A stretch of DNA of 64,000 nucleotides from Tretioscincus oriximinensis (Eukaryota; Chordata; Lepidosauria; Squamata; Gymnophthalmidae): contig JAJVDF010000140.1 in NCBI GenBank assembly GCA_022410635.1, positions 1,963,417 to 2,027,416 of the forward strand, written 5' to 3'. The position numbers were made by a program, and so were the translations under genes. A model generated the notes under the pieces. It did not search any database. It was not told where the DNA came from and saw only the letters and a program-made list of their open reading frames with translations. Positions 21,557 to 33,835 of this stretch are shown here, in pieces (positions within the stretch are counted from its first letter, which is position 1; every line of letters begins with the position of its first letter).

Positions 21557-22339
21557 CAGGATACTTCAAAAGATGTATAAAAATAGGGATGGACAGGGAC
21601 GGATAAACAAATAGACAAAACTCCTTGATTGGGTTCTCCTTCTGTGATAGAAATGTTTGCTTACAATGCCTTTGGAAAGCTCTGACCAATGGGCAGGCAA
21701 GAAGTCTGGTTTGCCATTCAAATTATTTGATTTGCACAGCCCTCAAAGGATGGCTAAGTTACACAAAAAGTCATTTAAATTAAATTGTCCCCTTTTCTGA
21801 GGCACAGTACGTAAAGATTTGTTCTCTACACAGTTTATTTCTCAGCTTTTAACTTTTTCTCCACTTCCTAGTAACCATGATTGGCACACAAGGCCAGCCA
21901 ACTAGAGTGAGAATTCATCTCCCTGCTACAATTCTCAGGGCTGCTACTATTGTTTGTGCCAAATTATCATGTCCAGGAAGCCCATCCTTATATACCATGC
22001 ATGGTATGATCGTACCCATACCTGTATGATAATTCTCATACAAATCACCTCATGCTCAACATTACAGGGTCATAGAGTTTAGTAGCCAGGATGAACTGAT
22101 CTCTATGATCCCAATAGCTCATTTCTGCTCTGTTTGAAAGTTTGTTTGCTTGTGACAGGATGAAGGTAAGAGTGCCGTGGTGAGCCAGCAATTTATTTCA
22201 CAACATAACACAATCGCTGTTTTTTCCCCTTTGTGTGTCTGCAGCCTGAATAAATCAAAGTATATATCTTTACAAGAATATCTAAGTAAATGTCAAAACT
22301 TCCAGTGAAGGCTAGCTGGCATTCCAACCTCNGAAAAAC
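21557..22339. other. No recognisable feature
   Basis: Single-copy-looking sequence; no supported gene. Confidence 0.5.
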
Positions 22340-22700
22340 AATCTTGAAATGTCATCTGGGTGGCAGCATGATAATTCTCATGATGATAAAGGTGTTGATT
22401 CTAAACAAACCTTTAATTCAGTTTCAGTCCTGAAGAACTGGTTTTGGAGCGTGATGATACATGATGATGACTCTGCTCCTCGTTTTAACAGTTTTTGCAA
22501 AGCACCCAGAAAAAAATGTCCTTTGTCCCACAATATTCTTTAGCTGATATTTTGTGACATTGCCATCCCTACCACAGAGGAGGCATGAAATCTTCTTGTG
22601 TACAGCTCTTTATCGGAATCACACCAGGAAGAATCGCTGGCTAAGCATGCTCAGTATTTACTTCCTGGTTAATTGTCTACCTGATTCCATGCGGATTTAC
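22340..22700 (-). repeat. Unassigned dispersed repeat, copy 1 (pairs with 44515-44800)
   Basis: Read on the minus strand it matches 44515-44800 on the plus strand: CAGGAAGTAAATACTGAGCATGCT-like, CAGCTAAAGAATATTCTGGG-like, and GGAGCAGAGTCATCATC followed by ATCGTCATGGC-like sequence. The family is not recognised. Confidence 0.65.
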
Positions 22701-24659
22701 GTACGTGTGTTGGCTGCATTCAGCAATTGTTCCTCACGTTGTGGATTGTAACCCCCCTTGTGCCTTCACCCTAAACCAGGAAAAAAAAACCACTGCTGTT
22801 GACCTCTTCATATAGAACAGATCTTTTCCTTGAAGGTTGCCCATAGTCAGAGGGCAAGCATTCAGAGATTCACCTCCTAATGCTCTCTCTCTGTGCTTGG
22901 TCCCTGGACTGTAAAGGAGAAGGCAGGAATGGAAAAAGATGCAAACTTTATGCATCAGAAGCTGAAGTAGAGCTGCCTGTTTAGCACCCCATGCCCCAAG
23001 GCGCAATCTGTCTACCACATGTGGAAGGCAATACACATTCCCCAATAATATAAAGCAGGTCACTCACAAAGCCCACAGAGGCGGCAGCATGTCGGCTTCA
23101 TGCCAGACTGGAGTTAAACTCTTCCCCAAAGAATGGCTGTCTTTATAAACATGGGGGCCATTTAGAGCAAGGGAGAGTTGATACAGAGAAAAATAAAGGG
23201 ACATAGAACGTGGGTTCCTTGTCACCCTTTGCCTATGCTCTGGTGAATTCTGGCTCCCATTATACTGTATATCTTAATGACCGATGCTTAATTTGAGACA
23301 AGGCACTTGGCTAAAATCTGTTCTTAATACCAATAAATAAATAAATAAATCTAGCCCTTAAATATATGAAAGAGTGTCTCTGAGTTGGCACAGAATACAG
23401 CTGAAACAGATTAGACAGAAAGGAATCTCCACCCCAAAACTGACTTTTCTAGCCTGGCAAAGCATAAACTAATATTTCCCCCAATTTGAATGCAGCTTTC
23501 AAATAACTAAACAAACCCCTCACAAAGCAATTACAAACAGCATGTAAGATGGGCACGATTCATTGCATAACTCTTAAAAATCTTTTTATGAGAAGATGCC
23601 CTAATTACATAGGCAAAGGCATGAAAAATTGTGATTAAATCAAAATATAACCCGGAGTGTCTCTTTCTAATAGAAACCGTTGATGTCAGAGAGATTTCCC
23701 AGAAGTGCCTCTTCCTCCTCCCACACTGGTGGATTATAGTCTGTTCAGAAGCTTAGCAGTCACATTCATTGCTGCCTTAGGCCCCACATGTAGAAAAGTG
23801 TATTTCAGGTCATACTAGGAGTGCTCACAGAAAAAGGAGTTTTTTACATTGTTAAAGCATAACGATGAGGGATATGCCATGTGTGATTGCAGACATCTAG
23901 CAGTTGTAGCGTATAAGAAAGGTTCATAATTGTGCTTTTTTGTTGTTGTTAGTACTTCTATGCAGTTTCCACTGTGCAGCTTAATATCTTTGTGCTTTGA
24001 CAGGATCTTCTGGACATTAATTACTGAGAGCTTCCGAGATTTTGGGAGGTCCTTTTTTTTGGTGGTAATCATAGGTGAGTTTAAGAGTAATTCATCTGCC
24101 AAGCTACAAAGCCAACTGGGACAGGGATACAGATCATCCAATCAAAAGCAAGCGTTTACAGAACTTTTCACAGGAAGCACAGGTAATTTCTTCATGCAGT
24201 CAGAAAGGAAAGTATAAGACATTTATTTCACGATTAACAGAATAAGCAGCAGTCTTTTACGCCCTAGGAATCTAGCACACTTAGCATAAGGCACTACTCC
24301 ATAATAATCTGCCTCTTTCTGCCTAAGAGATAATATTAGAGTGATATTGCAGTATATGATTGTAGGCATCAGAATTGTTTATGCTCAGATCTGGGAAGAA
24401 GAGTGAATTCCTTTCCTGGCTTATCAAAGCCTATCAAGTGACATTTTGATAAGGGATAGGACACTTGATATTTATTTATTTTAAATGAAACTTTTGACTG
24501 AATTTCTTTAAGAAATGGAGGATGGACTTTGTAGATGGAATAATTGTTTATCAATGTGGTAGAGGAAAGCAGATAAGGTTTTTTGAGACAAAAATGTGTT
24601 ATTGACCAAACCTATAAGGGAAGGAGTGCAGGAAGGGAGAAAAGACATTATACAACTGG
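22701..24659. other. No recognisable feature
   Basis: An (AAAT)n stretch at about 23330-23350 is the only simple repeat. The open frames (up to 109 residues) resemble no known protein. Confidence 0.5.
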
Positions 24660-24895
24660 ATATATAGTAGTAGGAGTAGGAGTAATAATAAAAGAAAAAG
24701 AAAAAAAGAAAAAGATGAAGAAGGAGAAGGAGAAAAAAAGGAGAAGGAGAGAAAGAGAAGAAGGAGAAGAAGGAAAAAAGAAGAAGGAGAAAGAGAGAAA
24801 GAGAAGGAGAATAAGGAGAAGGAGAAGAAAAAAGAAGAACTGTTTTTTTATCCCACTTTTCTCACTCAAAGGGACACACACACACGCACAGACAC
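24660..24895 (-). mobile_element. SINE/LINE 3' tail expanded into a (GAA/GGA)n repeat
   Basis: On the minus strand, CCCTTTGAGTGAGAAAAGTGGG then ATAAAAAAACAGTTCTTC is the L2-like 3' end, followed by about 175 bp of TTC/TCC repeats. The plus strand is purine-only for long stretches. A short (CA)n lies at 24874-24884. The 113- and 88-residue frames here are the repeat translated. Confidence 0.75.
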
Positions 24896-26330
24896 TTCTT
24901 TGCCTTTCAGTCAACTTTTACTGAGTCATGCTCTGTTTTTCTCCATCCCCTCTGGGCATTTGGCAGGAACTGGCAGCTCAGTACAGTGGCACCCTACGTC
25001 ACATACCAGGCTTGGAAAAGGCCAAGCTCCCTTTGGGGATCCTTTCGTACCCATCTACTTGTCACTACAACCTTCAGGGAGGGACAGAAAGTGTGAAGCA
25101 AGACGTCTTTGCCTCTTTAATTGTACTTTCTTCAGTTAACTGCATTTTGATTTTGGCTGCCTTCCTAGCCTACTGTTGTGTATCTGTATTAGCTGCAGAG
25201 TTGTGAGACAATGAACCTCACCAATTAAAACGTTTTTCCTGCTCTCATTTTGTACAGTAGAAGTTGGCACGTAATCCTTACTTCTTATGTTTTGTTCTTG
25301 TTACAAAGCAACTCGTTCAGCTGTTAATATGATCTGCTGTTAATTTTCCTTGTCTTTCACCCAAAGCTCTTTGACGGGTATTAGCATACTTACTTTGCCA
25401 GACTCTGATAAACATTGGTGTAACTGTTGTATATTATGTATAATGATGATTATTAATTAATCAGAAAAAAATACTATTTTCAATAAGGGAGTAGGTGGAG
25501 ATTGTATATTATTAGATCATGGAGATACTTTCTTATCAATAAGAGGCCACATGTAATTATGAATCCCTTTAGCCTCCTTGACTACCTTATCTGCACTCCC
25601 ACAACTAAAAAGTCTACAAGCCACCACTGATAATATCAATAATATCAATAATATTCATTTTACAGAGACATAAATCAGAACTTCAGGACTCAAGGTTATA
25701 CCAATATTTATTGTTTTGTTTAAAGAAGTACAAATTAAATAATTGCACTATTAGAGCAATAAAGATTGGAGTTCAGAGGCTTCAGTCAGTACTACATCAT
25801 TTCTGTATTGTTTCATTTCTTACATGTGGATGTGATCTGGAAGATTTCAGACAGTGAGGCTGACAGAGTGACAGACAGAGGCTTGTGCCTCTGTTGAGAT
25901 GTCTTGTATGTATCAAGTTAGTGGAAATGGAGTATTTTCACATTTTGACATGGGGATGCATTAAGCAAAGAATTAGAATGTTAATTGCATCCCTTAGCAG
26001 CCTGCCCCACTTCTTACATATTTTGACTTCATACCTGCCACCTTCAGAGTAGCAGGATCAATGCAGGGCAATGTGAGAAAGCTTCATTCTGCAGACATCA
26101 GATCCTGACAGCTCAGACCACCAGTTTGGTCCTATCTGATTTGGCAGCAGGATTTGAACATCAGTTCCATTTGTTTGCTTCCTTCTTGATTCCAGAACTA
26201 CTAAGATAATGGCCCACTTCCTACACNAGACATAGAGAATGATTTCATCCAGATAAATGCAAAAATATACTTGTGTTATAAATCTTTTTTGTAAGTGAAA
26301 AGAAAGATGTCATGAGCAAAATGGGCATAA
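24896..26330. other. No recognised gene; one small open frame noted
   Basis: A 92-codon frame at 24928-25206 ends in a hydrophobic stretch (L-I-V-L-S-S-V-N-C-I-L-I-L-A). It has no homologue I recognise and could be chance. Otherwise AT-rich with nothing identified. Confidence 0.4.
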
Positions 26331-26615
26331 GAAGAAGAACTTGGTTCTTATACCCCGCTTTTCTCACCTTTCAAAGGGACTCAAAGCGGCTTACAAGGAT
26401 ATATTTTGCCCAAAGGCTTCCATTCTATCTTCCCCACCATGTATCTACTTGCAGTCAGTTGCAATTTCTTGCAATTCATGCTTTCGAATAGCTGGGTTGG
26501 CTAGAGCTACAGGCTAGTGGAAGGTGCTCATCCCTCCTCANATCCAACACAGGGCTTCGAAACCCGATCTCCCAGGCAAGAGACAAATTCCTAAGCGACT
26601 GAGCTATCCATGCCA
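26331..26615 (-). mobile_element. tRNA-headed SINE with L2-like 3' end, near full length
   Basis: On the minus strand it begins GGATAGCTCAGTCGCTTAGG (A box) and GGGTTTCGAAGCCC (B box). It ends AAGCCGCTTTGAGTCCC, GGTGAGAAAAGCGGGGTATAA and AACCAAGTTCTTCTTCTT. It is the best-preserved SINE here and shows the complete head-to-tail structure. Confidence 0.85.
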
Positions 26616-28759
26616 CAATAATGCTTGATTGTGTAACTCTTTCCCAGTAAAATAGAAATTCATTGACTAAAGGAAATCACATAGCCTGGCACTGATAACA
26701 TGGTTCTTGTAAACAACAAAAAAATGTAAAAGCACTGTACAAACAGCATCCAATAAAAGTATGAACTTTGGAACCAGATCGAGTAACATCACCATACAAA
26801 TCATGAAGTGTGAAAAAGGCCTAGTTCACTATATCCAGAAATTATCAGTCATAATCTGTTAATCTTAAATTCTGTTGTTTGAATGTTTTCATCTGAAGTC
26901 ATTTCGTCTTTCTGGATGTGGCTTTGTCCAAGACAGTGGGATTATTTATTCCTGGTGGCCTCTGTGAAAATTACTCATTTCTCCTTGCTGGCCTGAGCAA
27001 TTAATGAATGACTCACGATANAAGAGCAGCATTTTGTCATGATTTTTCATGGATGCCCATTGTGACCAAAACACACAATAGCTTACTTTATGCCTTTGAT
27101 AGAATTTTGACAGATATATATACAATTCTTAGTATAAATTAGTGAAAACTGACTCTCTCAATGGATATGATGAGCATATGATGACTTTCAGTGCTCTATT
27201 TGTCATAAGTATTTCCAGAAACTACTTTAGGCCTATCCTATAAGATTAATCTATTGAAAGTGCCAAGTGAAGGCACTTTCTTATTTTTACTTGATCATCT
27301 GGAAGAAAGAATCCTGCAACCCACATTTCTGCATGGGACTACTGGTATTACAGATCAGATCTGAACTAACTGGGTTTTTTCCTAATGGAGTCCAGTTCTT
27401 CAGGATTGAAGATGGATTAAAAGTAAGTCCTGGGGCAGCACCGGTCCAAATCAGGTGTATGAATAATAGTCAGTATAAATTCAGGATACTCTATACCTTG
27501 CAAGTACGGATCAAGTCCTGGAGGTGTTAATTCACTTTCTTTTGCTTGTAGACCATTAAAAAGGAAAATTATATCACTTAGAACTAATTTATTATCTGCA
27601 AGTATATAAGAGGAGACTTTGATTTCTGGAATTTGCCATTTGCAAATATGTGCAGTTGTCTAAAGAAAACAGGAAAGGGTTATTTTCAAGTCAAAGCTGT
27701 TCATACTGATCAAAATAACTTTAACCTTTGCAAGATAAACATGGGATAGGAGTGAGAAACTACAAATTTGTTTGTCATATCAAACCTTGGCCACTGTGCT
27801 TCAGAGCATTAAAATTAAAGACACCTAATAGGCTCCATTGGAAAGTTAACACTTTGCAATGCAAAGTTAACACAAATTGCAAACAAACTCCAGTACATTA
27901 TATACTTCCCGTGAGGGAAGCAGCAGTTACCTTTCTGTCACTGGCCAGGGCTCAGAAGAACAATTTAATCCTAAAGAATAATTGCTTAACAAAAGCAATT
28001 GGCAGTCCTGTCTTTCACGGCCTTTAATTCTTCCCACTGTTGCAATTGTGGGAAAACAGAAAAGAGTTTGTTTATAAAGTNTAGTTACCATGTATATGTT
28101 TGTATGTCTCTATGTCCTTATAGATGGACCCCCCCCAGCTCCAAACTGCTTTNCTTCCAAAATACTTGGCTGGAAGCAAAACCCCGGAAATTGAGGATAT
28201 TATTTCTGGCTTTTTGCAATGNGAAAGTGTCATATATTAGTGCAGCATGGGGATATTATTTCCAACCTAAATTAAAAGACTGGATTAGAAAGGAGGTGAG
28301 ATTGTATGCCATTCATGCTCTCTGTGGTAGNGATTGTTGTATTTCATCTTTGACTGTCTCCAGAGAGAGAATCACAGCAAAATACTGCTTTTACAGCATC
28401 AAACATGACTCAGTCAATGCACCTGTTGCAGAAATACACTTGAAAAATGAGCATTTACTTGCAAGTATCCCTACAAATACTACATGTATTAAATACTATC
28501 ACAACACCCAGATTGTTGATGATGTCTTTTAGTCAACTATAAAGTTCCCAGGTCCTAACTGNAGATGTGAGAAGTCTGTGATTCTGTAGATATTGTTGGA
28601 TTACCACTTCTGTCATTCCTAATCAACGGTTGAATCCTGGAGAAGTTACAAGCCACCAAGGATTCCATGCTTATGTTGACAACAAACAAAACATGCAGCC
28701 AAGAAAGAGCAATAGATTTCTTTAAATTACCCAAGGAGACAAGTACTGGTAAATTCAGA
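26616..28759. other. No recognisable gene
   Basis: 27389-27425 carries a fragment (CTTCAGGATTGAAGATGGATT) of the GTCACA fold-back family. The 177-residue frame at 27999-28532 includes several Ns and no family motif. Nothing else is recognised. Confidence 0.45.
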
Positions 28760-28885
28760 TTTCAAAAAAATAGCAGCTAGTCTAGGTCCAGAAAATCTAA
28801 CAAAGGGATCTTGTAGCATTTTAGACACTAAAACATCTTTTAGACAACATGAGCTTTCGCAGACAAGTCTGCTTCTTCAGATATT
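28760..28885. repeat. Unassigned dispersed repeat (GATCTTGTAGCA), copy 2
   Basis: Contains AAAAAAATAGCAGCTAGTCT, GGATCTTGTAGCATTTTAGA, CATGAGCTTTCGCAGAC and CTGCTTCTTCAGAT in the order seen in widespread reptile repeats. Related to 10452-10525 and 31812-31945. Class not assigned. Confidence 0.6.
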
Positions 28886-29005
28886 AGAGAACAACTGCCT
28901 ACAGTCAGGCTTTATGCAGCACACTGAGAGCTGGGAATAACAACAGAAAAGTAAATGTGGTTGCCACATTCTGAGCCCCAATATGCTATCTGAACATGGC
29001 TACAA

Positions 29006-29090
<85 letters not shown>

Positions 29091-29206
29091 CATCTATCCA
29101 TCTATCCATCTATCCATCTATCCATCTATCCATCNATCCATCCATCCATCCATCCATCCATCCTTCCGTCCGTCCGTCCGTCCGTTCGTTCGTCTGTCTA
29201 TTTATT
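29006..29206. repeat. Compound tetranucleotide repeat (CTAT)n-(CCAT)n-(CCGT)n
   Basis: About 85 bp of CTAT units (GATA on the other strand) grade into CATC/CCAT units and then CCGT and CGTT units. The graded change suggests successive expansion of point-mutated units. It abuts the tail end of a LINE-like sequence (29207-29450). The Y-L-S-I open frame is this repeat translated. Confidence 0.95.
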
Positions 29207-29450
29207 TATACTTATACCCCACCCATACCCGAAGGCCTCAGAGTGGCCAACAATAAAAACAGTACAACATTTAAATTTTTTAAAATGGTGACAAACCATA
29301 TCTGAAGGTGGAGGATAAAAACCAGTATTTCTTCAACAAAAGACCAGGTTAAAGAGGTGGGTATTCAAGGACCTTCTAAAAGAATACAATGGTGATGACA
29401 GACGAACCTCAAGGGGGAGACTATTTCATAGATTATTCCATAACCTGCTC
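29207..29450 (-). mobile_element. LINE 3' UTR-like sequence (L2/CR1-type end)
   Basis: TTATACCCCACCCATACCCGAAG and AGGCCTCAGAGTGGCCAACAAT are the reverse complement of a hairpin-like LINE end. Then comes AAAACCAGTATTTCTTCAAC, AGAGGTGGGTATTCAAGG and CGAACCTCAAGGGGGAGACTA, known to me as recurring squamate repeat sequence. Its tail faces the tetranucleotide array. Confidence 0.6.
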
Positions 29451-30676
29451 CAATACACTCAATACACTGTAGTATGTGAACCAGAATAGCACACATAGAG
29501 CTCTAAGAGCTGTAGACTCACTAGAGACGGCATCTCTCCTGCCTTGTAAATATATATACGTTGACCAGGCTATAAAATCAGGAATCGTCCATTTGAACAG
29601 ATTCTGCTTGCCAGTCTGTGAAAAATACCATTCTGGTCGTACAACAGTAGAGCAGATAAGTTGATATCATGGCAAATGTTATGCCTAGAGAGGTTTGGAA
29701 AGATAATAATGAAGAAGATAAACTGATTTCTCATAATTGAGTTATTGCACTCCTTTAACCGTAAGCATTTACCATGCTAAATCAGTATTTGCTTGATCTA
29801 GATTAGCTGTAACAGTACACATCTACATTAAGTAGATTGGGAAGATTTAGATTAAATGCATATCCTTTGCAGCCACACCTATGGTCACTCAAATCCTGTT
29901 TGGATGTATTGCTACATCATTGATTAATCCAGACCAGACAATACTCATATGGCTGTAGTACTAATTAGTATGGTCTTCCATTTCTCTGGGTTAGCAGGCT
30001 CTTAGTATCATTCTCATCCAGATTACCACTAGTCCCATGCAGAGAATTTGGATTATTGAGCTCTTTAATTACCAGGTAGTTGCATAAAAGGCCTCAAAGA
30101 TTTCAAGGTTTTGGAATACAACTTTTAGGAATGAAGTGTTCTTTAAAAAAAAGACTTCTCACTTATCTCCACCATGATCTCCCCTTTAATTTGAAACCAT
30201 TGCAATCCCTTTCATGATCACATATAAAGAGCTCAAATTGTACACTTTACAAAAGCCCAACCTTGTATGATTCATTGAAATTCAGTCTCTTCCAGCAGAA
30301 TTTATACATTATGTTCCTCCAGGTAAGAAAAAATGCTGATAATGCATTATGTTAATCCTACTTAATGCAACTAGCAAATCCACAAGAGATGTCACACCCA
30401 TGTACCTTGTGTCTGAAGAACATCAGTTGAGTTGATTTTGCAAGAAAAATAGCACCATATTCATAACGGTGTGGCACCTCTTCCCTTCCAGCCATAGCTC
30501 CAGTACTTGGGCATTATTCTCCAAAATATGGTTTCTATTTATATAAATAGGACTTAGTTTATAGATCTTGGTGTACTGGTATTCTATAGCTCCATTGGGC
30601 TTTGGAATGCAGCTGTATATAGCATTCTGAATCAGCCCTAAAGCCTGCAGAGTCAGGCAGTGCACCTTGTTTCTAT
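29451..30676. other. No recognisable feature
   Basis: AT-rich; no supported gene or repeat. Confidence 0.5.
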
Positions 30677-30825
30677 GGCTGCTTCCCCACATCACATATT
30701 TATTTCACTATAACTGGATATTCCACAATAAAGCATGGATATTCTGGAATAAATCTGTCCCTACAGTGCTTTATTATGGAATATCAAATTATAGTGTTAT
30801 AAATAAGTGATGTGGGGATGCAGCC
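30677..30825. repeat. Fold-back element, GGCTGCATCCACACATCAC family, copy 1
   Basis: GGCTGCTTCCCCACATCACA and, inverted, TAAGTGATGTGGGGATGCAGCC form ends of over 40 bases that continue through TATAACTGGATATTCCACAA. Copies at 36014-36163 and 36723-36832. Confidence 0.8.
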
Positions 30826-31811
30826 TAAATTCATCATTGTCCTATATCATATTGTTGGGAGGTTATTTATTTACAATAAAAAANCAAATTAACATATTAA
30901 AACAGCCACATCTAAAAGTATTTTGGTCACGCAATGCACCAGGGTAGAGAAAGGGGCCTCTAGTTTGCTTGCTGGTCAAGTCTAACAGGTCTTTGGACTG
31001 GTAAAATCTAGTCTAGAAAACCTCATGTTGCCTATTTTTTCCTTGTTAATCTCTAAAGTTCTACAAGATCCCCTTGCTAGACAATCTATTCTATATGACC
31101 TTCAGCTTCTGCCTAAAACATACCTCTTCATCTAGGTCTTTGTTTTTTACTTGTTGTTTAGGATTATTATTATTGTTGTTATTTTTATTTTATTTTATTT
31201 TATTTATTATTTATTATTATTTTATTAAACTCCCACCGGGATCTTCTAGTGAAGGGTGGAACAAAAATTCTTGAATGCATAAATGAAGGTCAATCTTAGA
31301 TGACTCTCTCACACACACAGAATAGCGTTACCAAGGAAGAACTGCCTCATGGGATCATGACAATCTAGTCATGGCAGTGTTGCAAAGCTTCATTATATTA
31401 GTTTTTCCATGGAGTACTTCATAGTGAGTTGTTCTCTCCTTACACCATGATTGTATCTTCTGGAGTTGGGGAGACCCCTAGTACTACCTTGCAATTCTCT
31501 GCATGATTTTGGTAGAAAACAGAGGCAAGAAGCAGAACTTGTCTGCTTTATTCTGTGGAAGGAACATAGGAAAAAGTAGCAACAATAAAGCAAAGCCCCC
31601 AACAAAATGATTTTGTATGTGTTTAGGAAGTTTCCCCTTTGAATTAATCCACAGGGGAACACAGGGAACTAAGAGCCAATCAGAACTGGAAATCAGATCA
31701 TCCAATCATAAGCAATAAATATGCCAGGGTCTCGTGGGAAATGTAGGTGAACTCCTTTGCAGCAATATGGTAGCTCTGAAAGAGATCAATCTGGATGAGG
31801 CCCACGTTTCA
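30826..31811. other. No recognisable gene; TTATT-rich simple repeat
   Basis: 31160-31225 is a TTATT/TTTTA-rich microsatellite. The remaining sequence shows nothing recognisable. Confidence 0.5.
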
Positions 31812-31945
31812 GTCAAAAAAGAGGTAAAAAAAGTAGCCAAGTTAGTCTGAATTTCCATCATGGGAGACTCCCAGTATCCCACTAACAAGTAAAAGGTCAT
31901 CAGCATGAACTTTATCAGACAAGCCAACTTCTTCAGATGCAACAG
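31812..31945. repeat. Unassigned dispersed repeat, copy 3 (weak)
   Basis: AAAAAAAGTAGCCAAGTTAGTCTG, then CATCAGCATGAACTTTATCAGACAAGCC and AACTTCTTCAGATGC, parallel 28760-28885. The middle is replaced. Confidence 0.45.
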
Positions 31946-33319
31946 AGCGAACAGCCTTCAGATGCAATGGAGGCCATGCATTCCACTGAATCTGAAAAAG
32001 TAGATTTGCCTACAAAAATTCAAGTTCTTTCTTTGTGTTAGTAATAAACTGCTATGAAATCCTCTTGTCAGAAATTCAAAAGAGATGAAACATCCACATG
32101 TTTGAAAATAAACAAGAGAAGGTACATCCACATGTTTGAAAATAAGATAGATGCTTAGTGATTCCAGCACACATGTTTCCTTACTGCTCTTTATTTGTTC
32201 AGATGTCCTGAAATGGCACATTGGGGAAGGCATGAGGTGGACCACCCTGAAAATGCATTTTCATCAGTGGCATTTTGGCTCCAAAATGTGATGGTTCACC
32301 CACTTCAAAAATGCTGCAATTAAGCCTTGCCTTTTCTCTCTTCTTTTTCTGGCAAGCATTATACAATGCAGCCAGTTCAAGAGAAGTTGCCCTGGGACTT
32401 GGTGTGTGGGAAGTGCAGGCAGTCAAAATCACTCCTGGATTTTTGGAACAGAAGACCCTCCAAAATTATTTGCGGCAAGTTTATACTGAGGATAGCATGC
32501 GAACAACAACAAACAAACAACAAACTTCATTTAGGAAAATACAGCTGTTTCTAGGAACATCGCTTCTTTAGGTGGTCTGCTCTTTAGTTACCATAATTGG
32601 ACTAAAAATATAGATCAAGATCTGCTTCATTCATCCATCATTCCAATTCTGTTTTATTGTTTGCCTGCCAACCCTTTAAGATGTTTGTCAAAAAGCCATC
32701 ATGACTGTCCTGATTTTTTTTTCATCCTTGATTTAAATAGCTCTATTTATTCAACTATTTCTCCTCAAAGTGGGTTTCCAAATACTGCACAATCCCTGGT
32801 TGCCTAAGATTACCCTTGAACTAATCACAAAATCCCATCCCACCCAGAAACTAATTACAAAATCCCATCCTATCCTATTTAAGAGATGGTTATGGGGATG
32901 GGGCTAGGGAAAGGAAAAANGGGCACACTGCCATGAAGTCTCCAAAGAAAGAGAAGAAAATGTGGCGATATAGATTTTGCAGGATGCTTGTATTTTTCTT
33001 TGCATCAGAAAACTTTATGAACTCATGGATCTATATGGACACTGTGAACCCTTTAGAAAAAGTTCCCAATTGTGTAAATCTTGCCTAAGTNGATGTAGAA
33101 TTATGCATTTTTGCAAATCCTGACTAGAAGATGAAGAAATGCAATCTTGCACAATTCAAGCCTTTTTAGAAAGAAAGCTATGATTGATTTCAAACCAGGC
33201 TGAATAAAACCATACAGTTTGACTCAGTTCAATGGACAGCACTGGGTTAAAACTTTTTATACTCCAAAGTTCAACATGAACATAATCAAAACACGTTAAT
33301 CATAAAAATACGAACTATG
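31946..33319. other. No recognisable feature
   Basis: CATCCACATGTTTGAAAATAA is repeated in tandem at about 32091 and 32126. AAATCCCATCC is duplicated near 32830-32870. No supported gene. Confidence 0.45.
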
Positions 33320-33470
33320 GTNCATGAACATAAGAAGAGCCATACTGACTCAGGCCAGAGCCCATCTAGTCCAGCATTCTGTCTCACACAGGGGCCCACC
33401 AATTGCACCTGGGCAGTCTGAAAAGAAGAAGGCAAAATATGCACCTGTTGNTGATTCCCTGCAAATACAT
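33320..33470 (-). mobile_element. CR1/L3-type LINE 3' end
   Basis: GAACATAAGAAGAGCCATACTG, then CCCATCTAGTCCAGCATTCTG and GGGCCCACCAATTGCACC on the plus strand are the reverse complement of the CR1/L3 terminus. It lies directly beside an L1-like fragment. Confidence 0.85.
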
Positions 33471-33550
33471 AAACTCCCCACACCTCTCCACACACACTCA
33501 CATACTCCTCCATTATTTACAGCCACCTTGAAATTATGAGATAGATTAAT

Positions 33551-33835
33551 TCATACTCTTTCCTCCATTGTGGCCCCCCTCCCCCATTCTAGTTCTGATT
33601 TAACAAAAAGTCTTGACCATTTAATTTTAATATTCCTTTGTAGTCTCTTTCCCTCAAATGTCAATCTTCTTTGTCTAATATAATCCGATTTTATTATTTC
33701 AATAACATAATAAATCCACATGGAGAAATTCCACTTTGTTTGATCCTTCCATNTCCTTACNATTGGCAATAATGCNACAATTAATAAAGCTTCAATTAAA
33801 TCTTTTTTGCCTCTAGTACAGTTCAAATCTGAATT
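33551..33835 (-). pseudogene. L1-like LINE ORF2 C-terminal fragment
   Basis: The minus-strand frame reads I-E-A-L-L-I, W-K-D-Q-T-K-W-N-F-S-M-W and Y-V-I-E-I-I-K. It aligns with W-K-D-G-T-K-R-N-I-S-V-W and Y-V-I-D-K-M-M of the larger L1-like copy at 53.7-53.8 kb. Only the last part of ORF2 remains, with several Ns. It is non-functional. Confidence 0.6.

Noticed and set aside
24583..24924. Lys/Arg/Glu-rich 113-residue frame and its Phe/Leu-rich antisense
   Set aside because: Translation of the GAA/GGA repeat tail of a SINE/LINE.
24928..25206. 92-codon frame with a hydrophobic C-terminal segment
   Set aside because: No recognised homologue and no other coding evidence; kept only as a note.
26560..26615. 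Possible tRNA gene (A and B box present)
   Set aside because: The tRNA-like part is joined to a SINE body and an L2-like tail and lacks a cloverleaf-quality sequence; it is a SINE head.
28983..29291. Y-L-S-I repeat protein frames
   Set aside because: Translation of the tetranucleotide array.
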